Source: Pseudomonadota bacterium
Lineage (GTDB): Bacteria > Pseudomonadota > Alphaproteobacteria > Rhizobiales > Xanthobacteraceae
Assembly (NCBI GenBank): GCA_023386885.1
Contig: JAEWIX010000032.1
Coordinates: 1-37,128 of the forward strand
Direction: 5' to 3'
Length of the DNA: 37,128 nt
In this document: positions 14,901-23,420 of the stretch, piece by piece
How positions within the stretch are numbered: position 1 is the stretch's first letter
Layout: each line of letters opens with the position of its first letter
The notes under the pieces: model-generated
What the model was told of the DNA's origin: nothing
The model's input: only the letters and a program-made list of their open reading frames with translations
Database searches by the model: none
Position numbers and translations under genes: made by a program

Positions 14901-16163
14901 TTACGGCCGCGGATAGATCGGCTTGCCGGTGGCGACCTCGTGCGGATAGACCGCGACGAACTTGATGTGGCCGTGATCGTTGAGTTCGAGCTGGCCGAGC
15001 GGCGTCAGTTCGCCGATCTGTCCGCCGGTCTCGTCGAGCGCGAAGGTGCCGTCGAGCGTCTTGAGCTTGCCGGATAGGCCGAACACCGCCTTGCGCAGGT
15101 CCATCTGATCGAGGCTGGCGGCTTCCGACAGCGTCTTCTCGATCACCAGCGCCGTGGTGTAGCCCGCCACCGCGTTGAAACCGAATTCGATCTTGCCGTC
15201 GGAGTACTTCTTGTCCCACGCCTTGCGATAATCGGCGATGTTCATGCCGAAGTTGACCGGATAGGCCATCTCGGAGGGCGGCACGTAGGTGAAGACGTGC
15301 TGCAGGCCCTTGGCTCCGACATTCTTCTCCAGCAACTCGGTCTCGAGGCCGGGATAGATGCAGAACAGCATGTTGAACTTGATGCCGACGTCCTGCACGT
15401 TGCGCAGGAAGGCGATGTCGTTCGGCGCGTAGCCGAGATGGATCACCGCATCCGGCTTCGCGGCGCGAATGTTGTTGAGGATCACCGTGTAGTTGGTGGT
15501 CTCGGTCGGCACGCCCTGATCGTAGACGATCTCGATCGGCGCCTTGGCGTCCTTGATGAACTTGCGCAGCGCGTTGGCCTGCGTGCCGGTGAACTCGTTG
15601 GTCGAATACAGGATCGCGACGCGCTTGATGCCAAGCGCGGGGCCGTCCTTGGTCAGAAAGTCCGCGATCGGCTTCGGCCAAATGGTCGAGACTGGGTCCG
15701 ACATCAGCGCGATGTACGGATTGTCCTTGGTGAAGAAGCTGCCGCCGGTGCCGGTCTGGTCGAACAGGAACATCTTATGGTCGCGGGCGATGGTCACCGC
15801 CGGCGCGGTCAGCACCGAGCCGGAATCGGCCACGAACAGATCGACCTTGTCCTGGGTGATGAGCTGATTGTAGAGCGTCGCGGCGGTCGCGGTGTTGCTC
15901 TGGTCGTCATAGGCGATCAGCTTGATCGGGATTTTCTTGTCGAACGCCTTCACGTAGACGCCGCCCTCGGCGTTTTTCTGCTCAACCCAGAGTTTCAATC
16001 CGGCATGAACCGGCATCGAGATCGAGGCATAGCGGCCGGACGAAGCGTAGAGCGTTCCGAGCTTGATTTCCGATGGCGCATCGGCGGCCGAGGCCTGTGA
16101 AACCATGGCTGGCGATGCCAGGGCCATACCGATGGCCATGGCCGCGATCACTCTCTTCAACAT
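14901..16163 (-). CDS. livK: Periplasmic substrate-binding protein of the LIV-type transporter
   Basis: 420 residues. Residues 1-26 form a Sec signal peptide (basic LKR, hydrophobic core, cleavage around SQASA-ADAP). The mature part is a type I periplasmic binding protein: IKLGTLYASSGRYASISMPV at the start and the usual TGTGG-containing block further on. GGGAGG lies six bases before the ATG at 16163. It captures the substrate for LivHMGF. It is first in a minus-strand operon and divergent from the DUF35/thiolase/SDR set. Its ligand is unknown. Relatives called branched-chain amino acid binding proteins often bind aromatic acids or amides, which the adjacent amidases would fit. Confidence 0.9.
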   Translation of the reverse strand: MLKRVIAAMAIGMALASPAMVSQASAADAPSEIKLGTLYASSGRYASISMPVHAGLKLWVEQKNAEGGVYVKAFDKKIPIKLIAYDDQSNTATAATLYNQLITQDKVDLFVADSGSVLTAPAVTIARDHKMFLFDQTGTGGSFFTKDNPYIALMSDPVSTIWPKPIADFLTKDGPALGIKRVAILYSTNEFTGTQANALRKFIKDAKAPIEIVYDQGVPTETTNYTVILNNIRAAKPDAVIHLGYAPNDIAFLRNVQDVGIKFNMLFCIYPGLETELLEKNVGAKGLQHVFTYVPPSEMAYPVNFGMNIADYRKAWDKKYSDGKIEFGFNAVAGYTTALVIEKTLSEAASLDQMDLRKAVFGLSGKLKTLDGTFALDETGGQIGELTPLGQLELNDHGHIKFVAVYPHEVATGKPIYPRP

Positions 16164-16461
16164 CTCGTCCTCCCGGATTGTTTTTCTTGTGCGACAGATT
16201 AGCGCTGCGACAATCTATCGTCTTGCGTTTGCCGGATGCAAGGGCGGCTGGCAAGGTATCTTTTGCAGGCAACAGGGTCCGCGCACCGGTCGAATGGTGT
16301 GCCGACCCGGTCAATTCCGTCTCGCGGACGGCTCAACGCCATCGGCATATCTGCCCGTCGCTCACCCTCCGAGCGTTGACGCTGGCGGGACAAATGGCGC
16401 ATCAAGATCGTCATGCGCGGACCCGAGCGATCCGCGCGGTGACAAAGTGAGGAAACGAGAC
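16164..16461. promoter_or_regulatory. Divergent promoter region between livK and the DUF35 gene
   Basis: 298 bp without a supported gene. Near livK there are two direct copies of TGCGACA (16190-16196 and 16206-16212), sixteen bases apart, with GATT...AATC flanks. Such a spacing of about one and a half helical turns could be a regulator site, but no regulator gene is nearby. The frame of the DUF35 gene stays open upstream, yet without family similarity, so it was not counted as coding. Confidence 0.4.
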
Positions 16462-16875
16462 ATGGCCGAAGCCGCGCGCGCGCGCCCCATTCCGACGCCG
16501 GAAACGCAGCACTTCTGGGACGGCACCAAGGCCGGCGAACTGCGCCTGCAACGCTGCGACGCCTGCGATCATGTTTATTTTCCGCCGCGCCCGTTCTGTC
16601 CGTCCTGCGCCTCGCGCAAGGTCTCGGTGTTCCCGGCGAGCGGCAAGGCGACGCTCTACAGCTACGTCATCAATCACCGCCCCGCCGCGCCGGGCTTCAC
16701 GCCGCCCTACGCCATCGCCGTGGTAACGCTGGAAGAAGGCCCGCGGATGATGGCCAACATCCTCGATTGTCCGCAGACGCCGGAAGCATTGGTGCTGGAC
16801 ATGCCGCTGAAGGTGAAATTCGAGAAACTCGATGACGCCATCACCCTCCCCCAGTTCGCTCCGGCAAAGGCTTAA
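16462..16875 (+). CDS. Zn-ribbon/OB-fold (DUF35) protein, thiolase partner
   Basis: 137 residues from the ATG at 16462, chosen for the GAGGAA nine bases upstream. Residues 29-52 hold a rubredoxin-like zinc ribbon (RCDACDHVYFPPRPFCPSC, two CxxC pairs). An OB fold follows (SGKATLYSYVINHRPAAPG, PYAIAVVTLEEGPRM). DUF35 proteins bind acyl-CoA and form complexes with thiolase-like enzymes, as in HMG-CoA synthase assemblies, ChsH2 hydratases and Ltp2-type aldolases. Here the thiolase-like gene begins 4 bp after the stop, so a complex is very likely. Confidence 0.88.
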   Translation: MAEAARARPIPTPETQHFWDGTKAGELRLQRCDACDHVYFPPRPFCPSCASRKVSVFPASGKATLYSYVINHRPAAPGFTPPYAIAVVTLEEGPRMMANILDCPQTPEALVLDMPLKVKFEKLDDAITLPQFAPAKA

Positions 16876-16879
16876 ACTC

Positions 16880-18019
16880 ATGCGACGCAATCAAGTCGCC
16901 GTGGTCGGCGCGGCGGAAACCACCAAGCTCGGCGTCATTCCCGACATGTCGCAGATCCAGCTTCACGCGGATGCAGCGCTCAACGCCATCGCCGATGCAG
17001 GATTGAAACTCTCGGACATCGACGGCATCGCCACTGCAGTCGAGACGCCGCAGCAGATCGCGCATTATCTCGGCATCACGCCGACCTGGGCCGACGGCAC
17101 CTCGGTCGGTGGCTGCTCGTTCATGCTGCATGTCCGCCACGCCGCCGCCGCCATCGAAGCGGGCTTGTGCAAGACGGTGCTGATCACGCATGCGGAGAGC
17201 GGCAAGTCGATGATCGGCAAGCCGCCGCGCTCGATTCCGCCCTACAGCCTGCAAGGCCAGTTCGAAGCGCCGTTCGGCGTCTATGGTCCGCCGAGCATGT
17301 TCCCCATTCCAGTGCTGCGCTTCATGAAGACCTACGGCATCACGCACGAGCAGATCGCTTCCGTCGCGGTGGCGCAGCGCGAATGGGCGGCGAAAAATCC
17401 GCGCGCGATGATGAAGGACCCGATCACGGTCGCGGACGTACTCAACTCGCGCATGATCGCCTATCCGTTCCGTCTCCTGCAGTGCTGCCTCGTCACCGAC
17501 GGCGGCGGTGCGCTGATCCTCACCTCGGCGGATCGTGCGAAGGATTTTCCGCAGAAGCCGGTCTATATCCTCGGCACCGGCGAGAGCGTCGAGACGCCGA
17601 TGGTCAGCCAGATGGAGACGTTCGATTCCTCGCGCGCCTTCAAGGTGGCGGGGCCATTGGCGTTCAAGGAAGCCGGAATCGCGCACAAGGATGTCGATCA
17701 CCTGATGATCTACGACGCCTTCGCGCACCTGCCGCTCTACGGCCTCGGCGATCTCGGCTTCATGCCCTACGAGGAAACCGGCAAGTTCATCGCCGACGGC
17801 AACACGCGCCCCGGCGGCAAGCTGCCGCTCAACACCAACGGCGGCGGCCTCAGCTACATGCATTCGGGCATGTACGGCATGTACGCGCTGCAGGAGAGCG
17901 TGCGGCAGATGCGCGGCATCGCGCCGGCGCAGGTGAAGGACGCGAAAGTTTCCGTCTGCCACGGCGTCGGCGGCATGTTCGCCGCATCCGGCACCATCAT
18001 TTTCACCAACGAGAAGTAA
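16880..18019 (+). CDS. Thiolase-like protein (SCP-x/lipid-transfer thiolase subfamily)
   Basis: 379 residues with a thiolase fold: VAVVGAAETTKLG at the start, SVGGCSFMLHVRHAAAAIEA around residue 79, LNTNGGGLSYMHSGMYGMYAL and VCHGVGGMFAASG in the C-terminal half. The classical nucleophile block of degradative thiolases is absent; C79 in VGGCS is the nearest Cys, and many relatives have a small residue there. Such proteins may be beta-ketothiolases or, when paired with a DUF35 protein, thiolase-like retro-aldolases of CoA esters. The start at 16880 was set by family alignment and the 4-bp distance to the DUF35 stop. It is followed by an SDR after 19 bp. Exact reaction unknown. Confidence 0.86.
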   Translation: MRRNQVAVVGAAETTKLGVIPDMSQIQLHADAALNAIADAGLKLSDIDGIATAVETPQQIAHYLGITPTWADGTSVGGCSFMLHVRHAAAAIEAGLCKTVLITHAESGKSMIGKPPRSIPPYSLQGQFEAPFGVYGPPSMFPIPVLRFMKTYGITHEQIASVAVAQREWAAKNPRAMMKDPITVADVLNSRMIAYPFRLLQCCLVTDGGGALILTSADRAKDFPQKPVYILGTGESVETPMVSQMETFDSSRAFKVAGPLAFKEAGIAHKDVDHLMIYDAFAHLPLYGLGDLGFMPYEETGKFIADGNTRPGGKLPLNTNGGGLSYMHSGMYGMYALQESVRQMRGIAPAQVKDAKVSVCHGVGGMFAASGTIIFTNEK

Positions 18020-18038
18020 TCACGAGCGCGAGAGCATC

Positions 18039-18959
18039 ATGGCAAGCACCAAATCACTCGACGGCAAAGTCATCATCGTCACCGGCGCGGGACGCGGCAT
18101 CGGCCGCGCCATAGCGCTGCTCGCCGCAAGCGAAGGCGCCAAGGTCGTGGTCAACGATCCGGGCGTTGCCGCCGACGGCTCCGGCACCGACGCTGCGCCC
18201 GCCGAGGAAGTGGTCGAGGAAATCCGCAAGGCCGGCGGCACCGCGGTCGCCAATTTCGACAGCGTCGCCGAAGCCCTCGCCGCCGCCAACATCGTCAAGA
18301 CCGCGACCGACACCTACGGCAAGCTCGACGGCGTGGTGAACAACGCCGGCATTCTGCGCGACGCGATCTTCCATCGCATGAGCGTCGATGCGTTCGAGCA
18401 GGTCATCAAGGTACATCTGATGGGCTCGTTCTACGTGTCCCACGCCGCCGCGCGCCTGTTCAAGGAGCAGGAGAGCGGCTCGTTCGTGCACTTCACCTCG
18501 ACCTCAGGCCTGATCGGCAATTTCGGCCAGGCCAACTACGCGGCCGCGAAACTCGGCATCGTCGGCCTGTCGAAGTCGATCGCGCTCGACATGAGCCGCT
18601 TCCACGTCCGTTCCAACTGCATTTCGCCGTTCGCCTGGAGCCGTCTGATCGGCACCATCCCGACCGAAACGGAAGCCGAGAAGGAGCGCGTCAAGCGCAT
18701 GCAGCAGATGGGGCCGGAAAAGATCGCGTCGCTCGCGGTCTACCTGCTCGGCGATGCCGCCAAGGATGTCACCGGACAGATCTTCGCGGTGCGCATGAAC
18801 GAGATCTTCCTGATGGGGCAGTCGCGGCCGATCCGCTCGATCCATCGCGGCGAAGGCTGGACCCCGCAGACCATCGCGGAGCACGGAATGCCGGCGCTGA
18901 AGTCGTCGTTCTACAAGCTCGACCGCTCCGCCGACATCTTCAACTGGGACGCGGTGTAA
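18039..18959 (+). CDS. Short-chain dehydrogenase/reductase, 3-hydroxyacyl-CoA dehydrogenase-like
   Basis: 306 residues. Cofactor motif TGAGRGIG (15-22), NNAG (101-104) and catalytic S154, Y167, K171 (NYAAAKLG) are all present. N39-D40 after the second strand (VVVNDPG) favours NAD over NADP. The long insert after the dinucleotide fold and the C-terminal tail resemble the hydroxyacyl-CoA dehydrogenase domain of multifunctional enzyme type 2 (17-beta-HSD4). Together with the thiolase-like and DUF35 proteins upstream and a thioesterase downstream it forms a small beta-oxidation-like unit. Substrate chain unknown. Confidence 0.88.
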   Translation: MASTKSLDGKVIIVTGAGRGIGRAIALLAASEGAKVVVNDPGVAADGSGTDAAPAEEVVEEIRKAGGTAVANFDSVAEALAAANIVKTATDTYGKLDGVVNNAGILRDAIFHRMSVDAFEQVIKVHLMGSFYVSHAAARLFKEQESGSFVHFTSTSGLIGNFGQANYAAAKLGIVGLSKSIALDMSRFHVRSNCISPFAWSRLIGTIPTETEAEKERVKRMQQMGPEKIASLAVYLLGDAAKDVTGQIFAVRMNEIFLMGQSRPIRSIHRGEGWTPQTIAEHGMPALKSSFYKLDRSADIFNWDAV

Positions 18960-18985
18960 CCGCCCGCGGCGCGGAGGCACGCACC

Positions 18986-19408
18986 GTGATGCATCCAGCG
19001 AAAATCCCTCCGCGTCATCCGTTCGCGGATGCGATGAAGCTGCGTGTCGATGAGCAACACTCGGGACGCAGCGTCTGTTCGGTCGAAATCGAACCGGACA
19101 TCCATTACAATCCGCACCGCATCACGCATGGCGCGGTGCTCTACGCGCTGGCCGATACCGGCATGGGCGTGGCGCTGTACCCGACGCTTGCCAAAGGCGA
19201 GACCTGCGCCACCATCGAAATCAAGATGAGCTATTTTCGCGCGGTGCCCTCCGGCGTCGTCCGCTGCGAGACGACCCTGATCAATCGCGGACGGACCATC
19301 GCCAATCTCGATTCCCGGCTCTACGTCGGCGATACGCTGGTCGCGCAGGCCAACGGCAACTACGCGATCCTGAAGCCGAGAACGGAAACCGCCGTCGCGG
19401 CGTCGTGA
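18986..19408 (+). CDS. PaaI-type hotdog-fold thioesterase
   Basis: 140 residues, one hotdog domain. The segment HRITHGAVLYALADTGMGVAL holds the HGG-like motif with Asp (DTGMG) used by PaaI-type acyl-CoA thioesterases. The following ETCATIEIKMSYFRAV is the typical helix-strand pair. The start is a GTG at 18986 with GGAGG eight bases before it; the ATG right behind is also possible. It ends the plus-strand set DUF35, thiolase, SDR. Likely role: releasing CoA from pathway or stalled acyl-CoA esters. It converges on the synthase-like gene with a 13-bp gap. Confidence 0.87.
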   Translation: MMHPAKIPPRHPFADAMKLRVDEQHSGRSVCSVEIEPDIHYNPHRITHGAVLYALADTGMGVALYPTLAKGETCATIEIKMSYFRAVPSGVVRCETTLINRGRTIANLDSRLYVGDTLVAQANGNYAILKPRTETAVAAS

Positions 19409-19421
19409 CAGGCGCGGCCGT

Positions 19422-20288
19422 TCAACCGCGAAAGTCGTCCGAACGTGACGCGCGCCACAAGGTCCATAGGATGCGCAGTCGCGAGTCCGGTTGCGGCGTA
19501 TAGGGATCGAAGTCCGGTTGTCGCGCCCGCTCCAGCGTGCGTCGCGCCACCGCCATCGGTAGGAACACGCGCCGCGCCGCCGGCGGCAGCGCCATCAGCG
19601 GCGAATACATCAGCTTGAAATGCGACAGCGCGAGGTCGACGAATTCCTCGATCGTCGCGCGCAGCGCCGGCGTCATCTTGCCGGCGAACACTTCGTCGAC
19701 GCTGCCGCCGTGCCGCGTCAGCATGTCGAGCGGCAGATAGATCTGTTGCCGCGAGGCATCGAACGGCAGTCGCGTCAGCACGTGCAGATAAGTTTCCGCG
19801 ATGCCGGCCTGCCGTGTCACTTCAGGAAGCGCATCGGGCGAGGCGCCCGCGATCCGCGCGCCGAGTTCGAACAACGTACCCGAAGTTTCCTGCGCGTAGG
19901 TGCCGAGCACTTCGCTATCCGGCATCGGGTCATTGTAGAGATCGAACTGGTGCGCCTCGATCAGCCGCGTCAGCCGCTCCACGGACAGCGCATGCGCTTC
20001 AATCGCGCGCATCAACTCCGACGCAACAGGACTGCCCTCAACATAGCCGTGCCCCTGCCCGGCCAGCATGTCGGTCCACCATTGCAGGCGGATTTCGCCG
20101 GCCATCGGCTGGCGGATGTGTTCGTGCACGCGCGCGATCTCGACGTTGAATGCATAGAGCGCCAGCAGCCCACGCCGCACGTCCTGCGACACGAACAGCG
20201 TCGAGGCATAGCGGGTGAAATCGAACTCGCGCACCAGCCCGGCGCAGAACTCCGCCGCATCGCCCGGCTGCGCGCTCATCGCACTCAT
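19422..20288 (-). CDS. Squalene/phytoene synthase-like protein, NDUFAF6 homologue
   Basis: 288 residues with the all-alpha fold of squalene/phytoene synthases: LYAFNVEIARVHEHI, EIRLQWWTDML and AGIAETYLHVLTRLP. The two Asp-rich motifs needed to bind prenyl diphosphates are missing: the first region reads NVEIARV and the second TYLHVLTRLPFD. It therefore should not make squalene or phytoene. In mitochondria the same subfamily is NDUFAF6, a complex I assembly factor. Its ATG overlaps the stop of the Mth938 gene (ATGA), so the two are translationally coupled, behind secD and secF. The role as an assembly factor in this bacterium is inference. Confidence 0.85.
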   Translation of the reverse strand: MSAMSAQPGDAAEFCAGLVREFDFTRYASTLFVSQDVRRGLLALYAFNVEIARVHEHIRQPMAGEIRLQWWTDMLAGQGHGYVEGSPVASELMRAIEAHALSVERLTRLIEAHQFDLYNDPMPDSEVLGTYAQETSGTLFELGARIAGASPDALPEVTRQAGIAETYLHVLTRLPFDASRQQIYLPLDMLTRHGGSVDEVFAGKMTPALRATIEEFVDLALSHFKLMYSPLMALPPAARRVFLPMAVARRTLERARQPDFDPYTPQPDSRLRILWTLWRASRSDDFRG

Positions 20289-20671
20289 GGTACCGCGATC
20301 AGCGCCGCCGCGACGCGCCGCCGCTCGCCCAGCATGATGTTGTAGGTGCGGATCGCCGGCCCCGTCTGCATCGCGTCGATGCCGACATGCAGCCGCCGCA
20401 GCGCCTCGCGCAAATCGTTGGGCGGCAGCCAGACGTCATTGCCGGTGCCGATGAGCAGCGTGTCGATGCTGTTGGCCTTCTCGAACACACGCGCGAGCGA
20501 ATAACGGTCGATCTGTTGCGGCGACGTCACCGGCCACGCCCACATCGAATCCGGCAGGCACAAGAGCGAGCCGAGATGCGACATCTCGTCGAAGCGGAAG
20601 CCGCCGTTGCCATAGGCCTCGATCGGTGCCGAGCGCGGCAGATGCGGTGCGTCGCCGGACGCCACGCTCAC
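20285..20671 (-). CDS. Mth938-domain (DUF498) protein, NDUFAF3 homologue
   Basis: About 128 residues. The core AYGNGGFRFDEMSHLGSLL, DTLLIGTGNDVWLPP and MQTGPAIRTYNIML matches the Mth938/DUF498 family. In mitochondria this family is NDUFAF3, which acts with NDUFAF4 and others in assembling the Q module of complex I. No ATG exists near the expected start; the GTG at 20671 overlaps the secF stop (GTGA), and a second GTG lies at 20665. The stop overlaps the next gene. So secF, this gene and the synthase-like gene are one translation-coupled string. Molecular function unknown. Confidence 0.85.
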   Translation of the reverse strand: MSVASGDAPHLPRSAPIEAYGNGGFRFDEMSHLGSLLCLPDSMWAWPVTSPQQIDRYSLARVFEKANSIDTLLIGTGNDVWLPPNDLREALRRLHVGIDAMQTGPAIRTYNIMLGERRRVAAALIAVP

Positions 20672-21723
20672 GCCTTGGCGGTGGTGTCGGCCTTCGCAGC
20701 CTCGGTCGACTTCTTGGCCGGCTTCGCGGACTTCAACGGCGCGGCATCCTCGCGATGGTTGCCGACGCCGAGATAGATCAGGATCGGAGCCGCGATGAAG
20801 ATCGAGGTGTAGGTGCCGACCAGCACCACGCCGAACATCATCACCGCCGTGAAGGAGTGGATCGCGTTGCCGCCGAATATCAGCAGCGCGAACAGCGCCA
20901 GCGTTACGGTCAAGTGGGTGATGATGGAGCGCGACAGCGTCTGGTTGATCGACTCGTTGAGAAGCTGCGGCATCGGCATCTTCTTGTAGCGCCGCAACAA
21001 TTCGCGAATACGGTCGTAGATGACGACGGTGTCGTTCAGCGAGTAGCCGAGAATGGTCAGGAGCGCGGCGATACTTGTGAGGTCGAAATCGACCTGCGAG
21101 ATCGACATGAAGCCGATGGTCAGCACGATATCGTGAACGTTGGCGACCATGGCGCCGAGCGCGAACTGCCACTCGAAGCGGAACCAGAGATAGATCAGGA
21201 TGCCGACGATGGCCAGGATCAGGCCGAGCATGCCGTAGGCCAGCAGTTCGCCGGAGACACGCGGGCCGACCACCTCGACGCGGCGATATTCGACATTGCT
21301 GCCGAGCGCGCCGCGCACCTTCTGCACCGCCGCCTGCTGCGCCTCGTCGCCGCCGGGTTGTTCGGCCACGCGGATCAGCACGTTGTCCTGCGAGCCGAAC
21401 TGCTGAAGCTGCACTTCGCCGAGGCCGAGGCCGCCGAGCGTGGTGCGCATCGAAGCGATGTCGGCCGGGCCGCTCTTGGTCTGCACCTCCATCAGGGTGC
21501 CGCCCTTGAAGTCGATGCCGAAGTTCAGGCCGTGGGTGAAGAACAGCGTGATGGCGATGATCGACAACACCGCCGAAATCGGGAAGCTGATGCGGCGGAA
21601 CTGGGTGAAGTCGAAATGGGTGTCGTCGGGCACGATACGCAGCGACGGCAGCCAGCCAAAGATGCTGGCGATCGTCAGCAGCACGATGAGAGCCGCAAGG
21701 GCAAGCAGGATCGTTTGTGTCAC
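20668..21723 (-). CDS. secF: Protein translocase subunit SecF
   Basis: 351 residues. SecF motifs: GLNFGIDFKGGTLMEV near residues 65-80, the large periplasmic domain, then SLNDTVVIYDRI and the final transmembrane helices. It works with SecD to drive late steps of Sec export with proton motive force. The start is a GTG at 21723 with GGAG six bases ahead. The first 30 residues add a hydrophobic segment (ILLALAALIVLLTIASIFGW) in front of the usual RIVPDD opening, so an extra transmembrane helix is likely. The C-terminus has a Lys/Ala-rich tail. It follows secD by 16 bp. Confidence 0.95.
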   Translation of the reverse strand: MTQTILLALAALIVLLTIASIFGWLPSLRIVPDDTHFDFTQFRRISFPISAVLSIIAITLFFTHGLNFGIDFKGGTLMEVQTKSGPADIASMRTTLGGLGLGEVQLQQFGSQDNVLIRVAEQPGGDEAQQAAVQKVRGALGSNVEYRRVEVVGPRVSGELLAYGMLGLILAIVGILIYLWFRFEWQFALGAMVANVHDIVLTIGFMSISQVDFDLTSIAALLTILGYSLNDTVVIYDRIRELLRRYKKMPMPQLLNESINQTLSRSIITHLTVTLALFALLIFGGNAIHSFTAVMMFGVVLVGTYTSIFIAAPILIYLGVGNHREDAAPLKSAKPAKKSTEAAKADTTAKA

Positions 21724-21739
21724 AGCCGGCTCCGTTCTC

Positions 21740-23338
21740 TCAAATCGGCACGTTCTGCGGCCGCTTCCACCGCACCCAGGCGGCGACGATCAGGCGCGTC
21801 ACCTCGAAGGCGGTGAAAACCGTGGTGATGATGCCGATGCCGAGCGTCACGGCGAAGCCGCGCACCGGGCCGGTGCCGATGTAGAACAGCACGGCGGCGG
21901 CGATGAAAGTGGTGATATTGGAATCGAGAATGGTTGCAAGCGCCCGTTTGAAGCCGGCGTCGATCGCCGCGATGGCGGTGCGTCCTGCGCGTAACTCTTC
22001 CCGGATACGCTCGTAGATCAGCACGTTGGAGTCCACCGCGATGCCGACCGTCAGCACGATGCCGGCGATGCCGGGCAAGGTGAGCGTCGCGTTGAGCAGC
22101 GACAGCACGCCGAAGATCATGGCCACGTTGATCGCCACCGCGATGTTGGCGAACACGCCGAACAGCCGGTAGGTCAGCAGCATGAAGACGATGACCAGCA
22201 CCGAGCCGACATAGGCGGCGCGCTCGCCCTTCTCGATGGAGTCCTGTCCGAGGCCGGGGCCGACGGTGCGCTCCTCGATGATGGTCAGCGGCGCCGGCAG
22301 CGCGCCGGCGCGCAGCAGGATCGCGAGGTCGTTGGCCTGCTGCACGGTGAAGCCACCGGAAATCTGACCGGAGCCGCCGGTGATCGGTTCGCGGATGACC
22401 GGCGCCGAGATCACCTCGTTGTCGAGGATGATGGCAAACGGCGTGCCGACATTCTTCAGCGTGGCGTCGGCGAACTTGCGCGCGCCGGTGGTGTTGAACT
22501 TGAAGGTGACAATCGGCTCGCCGGTGCGCTGGTCGAAGCCGGGCTGCGCGTCGGTCAGGTCGCCGCCCGACACCAGCACTTCCTTCTTGATGACGTAAGG
22601 AACCTTCGGCTCCTGCGCGCTCATCAACACTTCGTCATCCGGCGGCGCGCGGCCCTGCGCCGCCTGCTCCGGCGACACGTTCGGATCGACCATGCGGAAG
22701 TCCATCTTCGCGGTCTTGCCGAGAATTTCCTTGAGCCGTGTCGGGTCCTGCAGGCCGGGCACCTGCACCAGAATGCGGTCCAGCCCCTGCCGCTGAATCA
22801 GCGGTTCGACGGTGCCGAGTTCGTTGACGCGGCGCTCGACGATCTGGATCGACTGATCCACCGATTGCCGGATACGGTCGGACACCGCCGCCTGTGGCAC
22901 GTTCATGCGGATCAGCCCGCCGCCGGCATCGCTGACATCGACGCTGCGCGCGCCGGTGGAGCCGAGGATGCCGCCGAGCGGCTGCGACAGCTCCTTCAGC
23001 TTGGCCAGCGCCTTCTCGACATCGGGCTCCTTGACGCGAACCTCAACGGCATCGCCGCGGATCGCGAGCCCGGTGTAGCCGATGCGGGCGTCACGCAGCG
23101 AACGGCGCGTCTCGTCGCGAACCTGATCGAGCTTGTCCTTCTTGACGGCCTTGGCATCCACCTCGAGCAGAATGTGCGAACCGCCCTGCAAGTCGAGGCC
23201 CAGCACCAGATGGCGCTGCGCCCATTTCGGCCAGGTCTTGACGGTCGCTTCGGGGAAGAAGTTGGGGACTGCGCACAGGCACACCAGGAGCGCTGTGGCA
23301 ATGATCGCCAAAGCCTTCCACCGCGTGAAATACAACAT
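21740..23338 (-). CDS. secD: Protein translocase subunit SecD
   Basis: 532 residues with the SecD features: first helix, LGLDLQGGSHILLEVD, the P1 periplasmic domain, GLQDPTRLKEILGKTAKM and the C-terminal domain with GIAVDSNVLIYERIREEL. It forms the SecDF complex that aids protein release at the outer face of the inner membrane. Start at 23338 has only a weak GGA site. A 212-bp spacer with an inverted repeat separates it from yajC, while secF follows closely. Nothing is missing relative to the family. Confidence 0.95.
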   Translation of the reverse strand: MLYFTRWKALAIIATALLVCLCAVPNFFPEATVKTWPKWAQRHLVLGLDLQGGSHILLEVDAKAVKKDKLDQVRDETRRSLRDARIGYTGLAIRGDAVEVRVKEPDVEKALAKLKELSQPLGGILGSTGARSVDVSDAGGGLIRMNVPQAAVSDRIRQSVDQSIQIVERRVNELGTVEPLIQRQGLDRILVQVPGLQDPTRLKEILGKTAKMDFRMVDPNVSPEQAAQGRAPPDDEVLMSAQEPKVPYVIKKEVLVSGGDLTDAQPGFDQRTGEPIVTFKFNTTGARKFADATLKNVGTPFAIILDNEVISAPVIREPITGGSGQISGGFTVQQANDLAILLRAGALPAPLTIIEERTVGPGLGQDSIEKGERAAYVGSVLVIVFMLLTYRLFGVFANIAVAINVAMIFGVLSLLNATLTLPGIAGIVLTVGIAVDSNVLIYERIREELRAGRTAIAAIDAGFKRALATILDSNITTFIAAAVLFYIGTGPVRGFAVTLGIGIITTVFTAFEVTRLIVAAWVRWKRPQNVPI

Positions 23339-23420
23339 CGAATTGATCCGTCAGACGTTCCGGTGTGAGCTGGTGTGGTGGTTCGGAAGTCCGCTTTGGT
23401 TTTCCCAGCGATTCCCTTAA

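Noticed and set aside
19422..20288. A true squalene or phytoene synthase for hopanoid or carotenoid synthesis
   Set aside because: Both Asp-rich substrate-binding motifs are missing and no isoprenoid genes are nearby; gene order fits the NDUFAF6-like subfamily.
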